From assembly GCA_947244675.1 (NCBI GenBank), contig CAMXLV010000007.1, positions 1 through 32,437 on the forward strand: a stretch of DNA of 32,437 nt, written 5' to 3'. Positions 1 through 6,088 of the stretch are shown here, piece by piece (positions within the stretch are counted from its first letter, which is position 1; each line of letters starts with the position of its first letter). Below the pieces are notes generated by a model. That model did no database searches. It had not been told where the DNA came from and was given only the letters and a program-made list of their open reading frames with translations. The position numbers and the translations under genes were made by a program. The DNA is from an uncultured Clostridium sp. Its GTDB lineage: Bacteria; Bacillota_A; Clostridia; TANB77; CAG-508.

Positions 1-252
1 AAAAGTATAAATGTGAAAGGAGCAATATCAAAAAGAGGAAACAAATATGCAAGATATATATTATTTAATTGTAGCCAAATGGTAGTAAAATTAGGAGCTT
101 CAAATTATCCAGAACATCCAGTATATATTTATTACCAAAATAAAAAAGCAGAAGGCAAACACTACTACGAAAGCCTAACTGCTTGTTCTACCAAAATTCT
201 AAGAATGTTGTATTCTATGTGCAAAAATAATAAACAATTCTTAGAAAAATAA
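1..252 (+). CDS. IS110-family transposase, C-terminal part (cut by window start)
   Basis: The frame is open from the first base, so the gene starts outside the window. The visible part of about 83 residues carries a motif reading GAISKRGNKYARYIL, typical of the C-terminal transposase_20 region of IS110/IS116/IS902 transposases. These use a DEDD-type catalytic domain, which would lie upstream. A GTG at position 13 could look like a start, but the frame continues upstream and the homology is to an internal region. No in-frame CGG is present. Whether the element is intact cannot be judged. Confidence 0.75.
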   Translation, partial: KSINVKGAISKRGNKYARYILFNCSQMVVKLGASNYPEHPVYIYYQNKKAEGKHYYESLTACSTKILRMLYSMCKNNKQFLEK

Positions 253-320
253 CTATAATTGAATTTTATCATAAAAGAAGTGAAAAAGATACAATTTTTT
301 AAAAAATATATCGTTTTCGC

Positions 321-349
321 TTGTTTGCCATACAAAAAAATAATATAAT
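321..349 (+). promoter_or_regulatory. Putative sigma-A promoter
   Basis: TTGTTT (321-326) and a perfect TATAAT (344-349) are separated by 17 bases. They lie about 60 bases upstream of the small membrane gene at 410 and could drive the four small genes that follow. The -35 box is a weak match. Confidence 0.45.
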
Positions 350-409
350 AAATTTATAAAAAAGGACTTGACAAAAATTAGATAGTCAATTTGAAAGTGA
401 GATGTAATT

Positions 410-553
410 ATGGATAAGAAAAAAATTATGAATTGGGTAATAGCAATCATAGTCGCTATTGTGTATTTAACAGTAAGTCTTATATTTGATATATGGGCAT
501 TCTCTTGGATTATATGGGTTACTTATGCAATTTATAGATTTATCGCAAAATAG
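410..553 (+). CDS. Small two-helix membrane protein (47 aa), unknown
   Basis: A 47-residue ORF begins with ATG and the basic segment MDKKKIMNW. It is followed by two hydrophobic stretches (about residues 9-25 and 28-43) and ends YRFIAK. The ribosome-binding site is poor (GTGAG about 7 bases upstream). It lies 29 bases before a larger membrane protein gene on the same strand and may be cotranscribed. The fold resembles small 2TM proteins often found beside stress or defence genes, but I do not recognise a family. No function is assigned. Confidence 0.5.
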   Translation: MDKKKIMNWVIAIIVAIVYLTVSLIFDIWAFSWIIWVTYAIYRFIAK

Positions 554-582
554 AAAAAATGACAATTTAGAACGGAGCAAGT

Positions 583-1221
583 ATGAAAGAATTTTTGGAA
601 AAAATTAGAATTCCTGATAGAAGTCTAAAAATAAGTAGGAAAATAGTAAATACAAGTTCAATATTTTTATTAGGAATAATATTGGGGATGTTTTCTAAAT
701 GGCTAGATAATTTGAGCATTGATGATACAATATGGTGGCAACATATATTTGGAATATTAGATTTAAGAAATGTATTTTCTTTGTTTGGAATATGGATATT
801 TATTGCTGCTACCATTTCAGTATTTAGTAAGACACCATTAAGAGCAAGTTTGAATGTATTTTTGTTTTTTGTAGGTATGACAGTAAGTTACCATTTATAT
901 ACAATTTATTTTAGTGGTTTTAATCCTAAAAACTATATGATGATTTGGTATGGAATAACTATGATAACACCAATACTTGCCTTTATTTGTTGGTATGCAA
1001 AGGGAAAAGAAAAAATATCAATTATTATTAGTAGCATAATCCTTGCTATAATGTTAATATCATCTTTTAGTATAGGAGTTGGGTATTTTTATTTTAAAAG
1101 TATAATTGATACTATTTTGTTTATAGGAACAATATTAGTGTTATATGTAAATCCAAAAAATAGTGTTTATAGTTTGTTAATAGCATTATTATTAGCTTTT
1201 GCATTTAGAATTTTAGTATAA
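583..1221 (+). CDS. Polytopic integral membrane protein (212 aa), unknown
   Basis: This 212-residue protein has a short basic N-terminus (MKEFLEKIRIPDRSLKISRK) followed by about six or seven hydrophobic segments spread to the C-terminus, with charged turns such as WYAKGKEKIS. The start is supported by an upstream purine-rich site (CGGAG, 573-577). That CGG is non-coding. The protein resembles uncharacterised multi-pass membrane proteins of Firmicutes and shows no catalytic motif that I can recognise. Neighbours are a 47-aa membrane peptide upstream and two small cytosolic ORFs downstream, all on the same strand. Confidence 0.7.
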   Translation: MKEFLEKIRIPDRSLKISRKIVNTSSIFLLGIILGMFSKWLDNLSIDDTIWWQHIFGILDLRNVFSLFGIWIFIAATISVFSKTPLRASLNVFLFFVGMTVSYHLYTIYFSGFNPKNYMMIWYGITMITPILAFICWYAKGKEKISIIISSIILAIMLISSFSIGVGYFYFKSIIDTILFIGTILVLYVNPKNSVYSLLIALLLAFAFRILV

Positions 1222-1252
1222 CACAAATTACAATTTTGAGAGGTGTTAAAGA

Positions 1253-1456
1253 ATGAGTAAATATGAGCCATTATGGAAGTATTTAAAAGATAATAATAAA
1301 GAAAAATATATATTATCTTATGAAGAAATTAAGAACATTATAGGATTTCAAATAGATCATTCATTTTTAACTTATAAGAAAGAAGCAAAAGAATTTGGAT
1401 ATGAAGCCTACAAAATATCTATGAAAGAAAAAACAGTAATTTTCAATAAGGTATAA
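1253..1456 (+). CDS. Small conserved-type hypothetical protein (67 aa)
   Basis: A 67-residue protein begins MSKYEPLWKYLK after a good ribosome-binding site (GAGAGGTG). The pattern, with an N-terminal YEPLWKYL, a middle segment of the type S-Y-E-E-I-x-x-I-I-G-F and a late GYEAYKIS before a beta-like ending VIFNKV, is one I associate with small uncharacterised proteins common in Firmicutes accessory regions (similar to DUF7662; the family name is from memory). It is probably cytosolic. No function is inferred beyond this. Confidence 0.6.
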   Translation: MSKYEPLWKYLKDNNKEKYILSYEEIKNIIGFQIDHSFLTYKKEAKEFGYEAYKISMKEKTVIFNKV

Positions 1457-1492
1457 CTAGGAATTACAATTCAAAAAGGAGTGATGCTAATT

Positions 1493-1864
1493 ATGAATTA
1501 TAGTTATCTAATGGGAATTAATAATATTGATATACTTAAACAAAATAATTTTAAAATCAAATATTTTGGAAATAATTATGGAGTTATCTTTGATGACAAT
1601 AAGATTGAATTGTTTGAAAAATATATATGTGAAACGCTTGAAAATGGATTTTGGAATGAATATCTAGGTAAAGATAAGGTATTTATCTTTAAATTTGAAA
1701 ACAGCGAAATAAAAAGATATGTATTAAATAAAGATAATGAAAAAGAAGTACTGAAGTTATGTTGTGAATTTGCAGATTGTAAATTCAAATCTATTGATAA
1801 AATGTTAAAAGATAATAGTTTTTATGCGAAAAGTTATTATACAGAAAATATTGGAAAATCCTAG
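1493..1864 (+). CDS. Hypothetical cytosolic protein (123 aa)
   Basis: GTG (1481) and ATG (1484) overlap or sit too close to the GGAG at 1478-1481. The ATG at 1493 has an 11-base spacing and gives MNYSYLMGINNIDILKQ, so I choose it. The protein is rich in Asn, Lys, Phe and Tyr, has no transmembrane segment or signal peptide, and shows no motif that I recognise. It ends 9 bases before a strong promoter of a separate convergent-RNA locus, so it is probably the last gene of the small-ORF group. Confidence 0.55.
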   Translation: MNYSYLMGINNIDILKQNNFKIKYFGNNYGVIFDDNKIELFEKYICETLENGFWNEYLGKDKVFIFKFENSEIKRYVLNKDNEKEVLKLCCEFADCKFKSIDKMLKDNSFYAKSYYTENIGKS

Positions 1865-1872
1865 AAATGTAT

Positions 1873-1901
1873 TTGACAAATGCAAAAGAATATGTTATTA
1901 T
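1873..1901 (+). promoter_or_regulatory. Strong consensus promoter of a short RNA
   Basis: TTGACA (1873-1878), a 17-base spacer and TATTAT (1896-1901). No ORF with a ribosome-binding site follows, but a terminator hairpin does about 50-80 bases downstream, so this promoter most likely makes a short non-coding RNA. Confidence 0.65.
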
Positions 1902-1930
1902 TTAATTACAAAATAAATGAACTTTGAATA

Positions 1931-1949
1931 TCGCTAGTATTCAAATCAT
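1931..1949. repeat. Direct repeat copy A (pairs with copy B across the two transcripts)
   Basis: TCGCTAGTATTCAAATCAT. The same sequence with one extra A occurs at 2156-2175. Because the two copies are transcribed in opposite directions by convergent promoters, the repeat makes the RNAs complementary, as DRa/DRb do in the par locus. Confidence 0.8.
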
Positions 1950-1950
1950 G

Positions 1951-1988
1951 ACAGTGTGTGTACCACGAATACACATGCTATTTTTTTG
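1951..1988 (+). terminator. Rho-independent terminator of the short RNA
   Basis: A 9-bp stem (1954-1962 with 1970-1978, two G-T pairs) closes the loop CCACGAA and is followed by seven T (1981-1987). Confidence 0.7.
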
Positions 1989-1990
1989 TC

Positions 1991-2020
1991 AAAAAATAGA
2001 GCAGACCACGAATCTGATCT
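1991..2020 (-). terminator. Minus-strand terminator with a loop complementary to the plus-strand terminator loop
   Basis: On the minus strand a stem (2013-2016 with 2002-2005, extended by three pairs after one mismatch) closes the loop TTCGTGG and is followed by six T (1996-1991). The loop is the exact complement of the loop in the plus-strand terminator. Confidence 0.6.
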
Positions 2021-2034
2021 ACGACTAAATACAG

Positions 2035-2175
2035 CTAATTAGTCTTGACTTTGTTGTCATCTTGCATTTGCTTATGTTGTTGTTCTAATTGTTGTTGTAA
2101 TCTAATGTTTTTTTCTCTTTCTGATATGTACTTGTCAGCAAAATGCAAAATTAAATCGCTAGTATTCAAAATCAT
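2035..2175 (-). CDS. Small Gln-rich peptide (46 aa) in a type I TA-like locus
   Basis: The minus-strand ORF starts at 2175 behind a very strong ribosome-binding site (GAAAGGGGG). The peptide begins MILNTSDLILHFADKYI and continues as a charged, Gln-rich probable helix (Q-Q-Q-L-E-Q-Q) ending in VKTN. By position it is the coding partner of the convergent antisense RNA. It lacks the hydrophobic span of Fst, TxpA or BsrG toxins, so if this is a toxin it is of another type. Small peptides of this look also occur in phages and integrated elements. Function is not assigned. Confidence 0.6.
   Translation of the reverse strand: MILNTSDLILHFADKYISEREKNIRLQQQLEQQHKQMQDDNKVKTN
2156..2175. repeat. Direct repeat copy B, overlapping the start codon of the 46-aa ORF
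   Basis: Copy B of the repeat at 1931-1949. Read on the minus strand it holds the ATG and first codons of the small ORF, so an RNA carrying copy A could block its translation. Confidence 0.8.
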
Positions 2176-2186
2176 AACCCCCTTTC

Positions 2187-2204
2187 AGCCTTTTAGAAAA
2201 GGCT
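2187..2204 (-). promoter_or_regulatory. 5'-leader hairpin just upstream of the strong RBS
   Basis: Perfect 8-bp arms AGCCTTTT and AAAAGGCT with a 2-base centre lie immediately before the GAAAGGGGG site of the 46-aa ORF. Fst mRNA has a comparable 5' helix that limits ribosome access, so the same role is inferred here. Confidence 0.5.
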
Positions 2205-2233
2205 AGCCTTTCCTTTAACGTAAGGTTGTTAAT

Positions 2234-2262
2234 ATATTACTATAATTTTATATTCAAAACAA
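2234..2262 (-). promoter_or_regulatory. Putative promoter of the 46-aa ORF transcript
   Basis: On the minus strand TTGTTT (2262-2257) is followed after 17 bases by TAATAT (2239-2234). The predicted transcript starts about 50 bases before the start codon and converges on the plus-strand RNA. Confidence 0.45.
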
Positions 2263-2264
2263 GC

Positions 2265-2775
2265 GAACATAATAAAATGTTACAAGTTTTTTCCAATTAT
2301 TTGTGTCAAATTTTTATAGATGTAAGATTTTTTACATAAATAATATCAAATATTGGGTAATTTTTTAAGTAGTAAATTTGATAGATATAAATTAAGAAAA
2401 ACCTTAATAATTAACGGTTCTAAAATATTAATTTGATAGTTATTCTAAATAACTGAAACATAAATTTTTATAAAAAATAAAATTTTTTTTAATTTACGGT
2501 TGGATTTTTGAAAAAATATGGATGTATATATAATAGAGGGATAGTTTTTTTAAACTTTTTTAAAATTAGAAAAGGAAAATTTGAAAAAGACCTCAATATA
2601 TAAAATATGGGATAATTATAAATCAAAGAAAGGGGGAATTGTAATACCATAAAACAATAAAGATATAGTGTTTAACCTTTAAGATAAGCCCTTTAAATCA
2701 ATGATTTATATGTGAATAATAAAGTTTCTTTAGCATATAAATTGAATAAATATTAATAAATTAACAGGAGAAACT
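2265..2775. other. AT-rich gap without a recognisable gene
   Basis: Extremely AT-rich sequence with frequent stops in all frames. Isolated TATAAT-like boxes occur (for example near 2525-2540), but no convincing promoter, ORF or repeat was seen. It separates the TA-like locus from the recombinase module. Confidence 0.5.
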
Positions 2776-2883
2776 ATGAACGAAGCATTTAAAATTAATG
2801 TGTATTTTGATGAAAAGGGTGAAGAAATAGAAAATATAATATCTCATTTTTTAATTGATATATTAGAAAAAAAGGGATCCTAA
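2776..2883 (+). CDS. Tiny ORF upstream of the recombinase (35 aa)
   Basis: AGGAG is followed 6 bases later by ATG. The peptide MNEAFKINVYFDEKGEEIEN continues to an amphipathic C-terminus ending in EKKGS. It lies 94 bases before the recombinase. Short acidic ORFs at this position are common in integrated elements of Clostridia, where they may belong to the excision or regulation module, but nothing in the sequence proves a function. Confidence 0.5.
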   Translation: MNEAFKINVYFDEKGEEIENIISHFLIDILEKKGS

Positions 2884-2977
2884 ATTTTTATTATTTCAGT
2901 ATATGAATTTCCTAAAAAGTTAGTTATAATTAACAGGAATTCAAATCGTTTTTTATCAAGCATGGGAAGGAGGAGAA

Positions 2978-4523
2978 ATGCTTGAGACAATAAAAACAGT
3001 ACTTTATAAGGTTGCAATTTATATAAGATTATCCAAAGAAGATGTAGAAAAAGGATTTGATGAAAGTGAAAGTATTACTAATCAAAAATCTTTATTAACA
3101 GAATATGTACAAAACTTAGGATGGGAATATGAATTAGTAGATACTTATATTGATCCAGGATATACAGGTACAAACTTTAATAGACCAGATTTCCAAAGAA
3201 TGATTAGAGATATCGAAAACGGAAAAGTAAATATGGTCATAACAAAAGACTTATCACGTTTAGGTCGTGATTACATAGAAACAGGAGAATATATTGAAAA
3301 ATGGTTTCCAGAGCATGAAGTAAGATATGTTTCTGTAACAGATGGGATAGATACTTTTGCTACCAATAATGGTAATAATGACATAGCACCATTTAAATCT
3401 ATATTAAATGATATGTATTCTAAAGACTTATCTAAAAAGATAAGGACAGCCTTACATACCATGCAAAAACAAGGAAAATGGGTAGGAGGTAAAATAGCAA
3501 TAGGATATAAAAAAGACCCAAATGACAAAAATAAATTAATTATTTGTGAGCAAGAAGCAGAAATCGTAAAAACTATTTTCAATATGGCTATTTTGCGGAA
3601 ATGATGTAGGAGAAATAAAAAATTATTTAAATGACAATAAAATACCAACAGCAAACCAATTAAGATATAACAAAGCAACATTTTGGGAAAACAAAACAGT
3701 AAAAAACATCTTAAAAAACGAGGTATATATTGGAAATACTGTACAAAATAAGAGAAGTAGAATTAGCTATAAAAATAGAAAACTTAAAAGTAATCCACAA
3801 GAACAGTGGAATATTGTGGAAAACACTCACGAACCAATCATTGAAAAGCAAGTTTTTGATAAAGTACAAAAAATGGTAATCGTACAAAAATATAATAGGA
3901 ATGAAAAAAAGCATAAGTTTTTATTAGATGGATTATTGTTTTGCTATGAATGTAAACATAAAATAGGAGTAAGAGGAAAGAAAAACGGCTATATGTTTAT
4001 GATATGTAATAATTATCGTAGAAACTCAAAATTAGGACTTTGTACATCACATGGATTTAGCTATGAAGCATTAGAAAAAACAATACTACAATACATAAAG
4101 AATTTATTTTTAGCAATCGATAGTAAGAAAATAGAATTGAACATAAAAAACAATCGAACAAAACAAGATTATGGAAAAATGCTAAAACAGAAACAAACAG
4201 AAATAAACCTTATAAAAGATAATATAGACAAAATGTATGTTGATAAATTAAATGGCAAAGTTAGTGAAGAAATGTATGAAAGGCTATTTAATAAATTAAT
4301 GAAAGAAATACAGCAGAAAGAAAAAGAGTATAATGAGTTAAAAAACAAAAAAGAAGATGCTAGGCAAGATGATAGTAGAAAAATAGAAAAAATCGTGAAA
4401 GAATTTCTAAAATTAGAAAAGCCAACACCTGAAATGATGAAGGTTATTATTAATAAAATAGAAATACACCAAGATAAGCAAGTAGACATTATATTTAATT
4501 TTAAAAAATTAAATGGTCTTTAA
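2978..4523 (+). CDS. Large serine recombinase (514 aa), read through one CGG +1 site
   Basis: A resolvase-type catalytic domain comes first (VAIYIRLSKED with nucleophile Ser19; later DLSRLGRDYIETGEYIEKWF). A recombinase domain and zinc-ribbon region follow (two CxxC-like pairs around LLFCYECKHK and MFMICNN), then a long coiled coil (about residues 390-470). This is the Tn4451/TndX-like architecture for integration and excision of mobile elements. In the zero frame it stops at residue 208, two codons after CGG at 3596. Skipping that C gives Gly207 at the conserved 'IF..A..G' position and an uninterrupted 514-aa protein, normal for the family. The start has an AAGGAGGAG site. Without the shift only the catalytic domain would be made. 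Confidence 0.88.
3596..3598 (+). other. CGG +1 recoding site 1 (recombinase, Gly207)
   Basis: Context ATT TTG C GGA AAT GAT. The zero frame reads CGG AAA TGA and stops. Dropping C3596 restores the recombinase domain. Confidence 0.85.
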
Positions 4524-4579
4524 AGAAGTACTATCTGAAAGTATGAAATAAATATTGTACCAGATATGGAATAATAATA

Positions 4580-4609
4580 TTGACTATATTATACCATAAG
4601 TGGTATAAT
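4580..4609 (+). promoter_or_regulatory. Fic gene promoter with overlapping operator palindrome
   Basis: TTGACT (4580-4585), an 18-base spacer and TATAAT (4604-4609). The perfect inverted repeat TTATACCA-TAAG-TGGTATAA (4589-4608) fills the spacer and covers most of the -10 box. A DNA-binding protein here would repress the promoter. The obvious candidate is the HTH-bearing Fic protein itself. Confidence 0.7.
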
Positions 4610-4628
4610 ATTTATGGAGGTGAAGAAA

Positions 4629-5558
4629 ATGGAATACATTTCATTAAAACAAGCATCAGAATTATGGAATATAAGTGAAAGACGAATTAGAAGATTAATT
4701 CAAGAAAATAGAATAGAAGGTGCCATAAAAATCGGAAATGCTTGGAATATACCAATCGATACTAATAAGCCAATTGACAAAAGGTATAAAATAGAAGAAG
4801 ACAAGTTTATTATAAATATTTCCAATGATTTTTTTGAAGAACTAGATGAAAAGAAAGCAATATTAGATAGTAAAAGACCTTTGCCAAAAGAAACATTAAA
4901 ATCATTAGAAGAAAACTTTAAGTTAGAATGGACATATAATTCAAATGCGATTGAAGGAAACACATTAACACTAAAAGAAACAAAGGTAGTATTAGAAGGA
5001 ATTACAATTGGTGGAAAAACTATGAGAGAGCACTTAGAAGCTATTAATCACAAGGAAGCAATTGAATTTTTAGAGGAACTAATAAATGATAATAGCGAAC
5101 TTTCAGAAATGGATATAAAAAATATTCATGCTCTTGTATTAAAAGGTATTGACGATGAAAATGCAGGAAGATACAGAACAGAGAATGTGATTATATCAGG
5201 AGCAAGTCACATACCGCCAGAATCTGTAATTGTAGCAGAACTTATGGAAAAATTAATATACAGATATGATGAATGGAAAGAAAGATATCATCCAATCATT
5301 GTAGCAGCCTTATTACATGCAGAATTTGTAAAAATCCATCCATTCATAGATGGAAATGGAAGAACAGCAAGATTACTAATGAACTTTGAAGCTATGAAAA
5401 ATGGATACCCACCAATTATTATAAGGACAGAACAAAGACATAGTTATTATGATGCTTTAGATAAAGGTGCTATGACAGGAAATTATACAGATTTTGTAAA
5501 AATGGTTGCGAAACAAGCTGAAGAAATGCTAGACTTATATTTAAAATTAATAAAATAA
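4629..5558 (+). CDS. Fic-family protein with N-terminal HTH domain (309 aa)
   Basis: The ATG at 4629 lies 8 bases after GGAGG (4616-4620) and is preferred to 4614, which overlaps the start of that site. Residues 1-50 (ISLKQASELWNISERRIRRL) form a MerR/excisionase-like helix-turn-helix. A Fic N-terminal part follows with the inhibitory-helix motif SNAIEGN, matching (S/T)xxxE(G/N). The Fic core is HPFIDGNGRTARLL, the complete catalytic HxFxDGNGRxxR loop for AMP transfer onto Ser/Thr/Tyr hydroxyls. It is therefore predicted to be an active, self-inhibited, probably autoregulated enzyme. The target is unknown. It follows the recombinase by about 100 bases and looks like cargo. No in-frame CGG. 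Confidence 0.88.
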   Translation: MEYISLKQASELWNISERRIRRLIQENRIEGAIKIGNAWNIPIDTNKPIDKRYKIEEDKFIINISNDFFEELDEKKAILDSKRPLPKETLKSLEENFKLEWTYNSNAIEGNTLTLKETKVVLEGITIGGKTMREHLEAINHKEAIEFLEELINDNSELSEMDIKNIHALVLKGIDDENAGRYRTENVIISGASHIPPESVIVAELMEKLIYRYDEWKERYHPIIVAALLHAEFVKIHPFIDGNGRTARLLMNFEAMKNGYPPIIIRTEQRHSYYDALDKGAMTGNYTDFVKMVAKQAEEMLDLYLKLIK

Positions 5559-5568
5559 AAACAAAAGC

Positions 5569-5600
5569 GACTAACTTAATATCTAATATTAGATTAGTCG
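5569..5600 (+). terminator. Probable terminator after the Fic gene
   Basis: Arms CGACTAA and TTAGTCG enclose an AT-rich loop 11 bases after the Fic stop. There is no strong T-run, so termination efficiency is uncertain. Confidence 0.4.
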
Positions 5601-5629
5601 AAATAAAAAACAATAACTGTCTACTTTGA

Positions 5630-5933
5630 CATCTACCAGAAGGAATATCTATGGCAATTCCTATGAAAAATGGAGGGATGAAAAAACAAAAAGTAATCTT
5701 CTATGTTATATTATCAGGAATCACAACAGGAATAGGAGCATTCTTTGGCGTAATCATTGGTTCTATTTCGGAACAAATAATAGCAATATGTTTAAGCTTT
5801 GCTGCACGGAGCAATGTTATATATTGTATCAGGAGAATTAGTACCAGAAGCAAGCAAACTATATCAAGGAAGAATGACAGCATTAGGCAATCTATTAGGA
5901 TTTTTAATTGGCATATTTGCAACTGTAATTTAA
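5630..5933 (+). pseudogene. 5'-truncated ZIP-family metal transporter with one CGG +1 site
   Basis: The frame begins inside the gene at the hallmark ZIP metal-binding motif HLPEGISMAIPM (5630 onward), preceded directly by TGA, so the first transmembrane segments are missing. It continues as TM helices (VIFYVILSGITTGIGAFFG) and, after skipping C5807, as FAAGAMLYIVSGELVPEAS, the second conserved ZIP metal helix, ending at 5933. The intact family is about 230-270 aa; about 100 remain. An ATG at 5651 would give a 93-aa fragment without full metal sites. The junction base sequence TGTCTACTTTGACA resembles the terminal repeat of the IS at 8934-10289, suggesting an IS-mediated deletion. Confidence 0.75.
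5807..5809 (+). other. CGG +1 recoding site 2 (ZIP remnant)
   Basis: Context TTT GCT GCA C GGA GCA ATG. Dropping C5807 gives the conserved FAAGAMLY of ZIP proteins. Confidence 0.8.
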
Positions 5934-5935
5934 AA

Positions 5936-5978
5936 AAGAGAAGGGAAGCTTTTTTATTTAGACTAAAGTTTCCCTTTT
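5936..5978 (+). terminator. Stem-loop after the ZIP remnant
   Basis: AAGGGAA (5941-5947) pairs with TTCCCTT (5970-5976), followed by T and A residues. It separates the remnant from the pcrA promoter. Confidence 0.5.
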
Positions 5979-5996
5979 AAAAACAAACAAAATCAC

Positions 5997-6025
5997 TTGC
6001 AATTTAGAAATAAATATAGTAAAAT
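5997..6025 (+). promoter_or_regulatory. pcrA promoter
   Basis: TTGCAA (5997-6002), a 17-base spacer and TAAAAT (6020-6025). The transcript would begin about 55 bases before the preferred start codon of pcrA. Confidence 0.55.
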
Positions 6026-6088
6026 ACAAACATACATTTGAAAGAAATAAAAGAAATAACCAGTAAAAAGAAAGGAAAAAAGAAAAGA

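Larger units (their letters stand above)
1908..1988 (+). ncRNA. Putative antisense RNA of a par/Fst-like locus
   Basis: The predicted RNA runs from the promoter at 1873-1901 to the terminator at 1951-1988, about 80 nt. Bases 1931-1949 are complementary, apart from one unpaired A, to the translation start of the 46-aa ORF on the minus strand (2156-2175). Its terminator loop CCACGAA (1963-1969) is complementary, 7 of 7, to the loop of the convergent transcript's terminator. This two-contact layout matches RNA II of the pAD1 par (Fst) system. A 26-codon ATG ORF inside it (1948) lacks a ribosome-binding site and is probably not translated. Confidence 0.5.

Noticed and set aside
573..575. CGG at 573-575 as a further recoding site
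   Set aside because: It lies in the ribosome-binding region before the 212-aa membrane protein and is not coding. Two others at about 2416 and 2500 are also non-coding.
6038..6088. TTG at 6038 as the pcrA start
   Set aside because: It would add 17 Lys-rich residues without a good ribosome-binding site. The ATG at 6089 follows AAAGGA and matches the family start.
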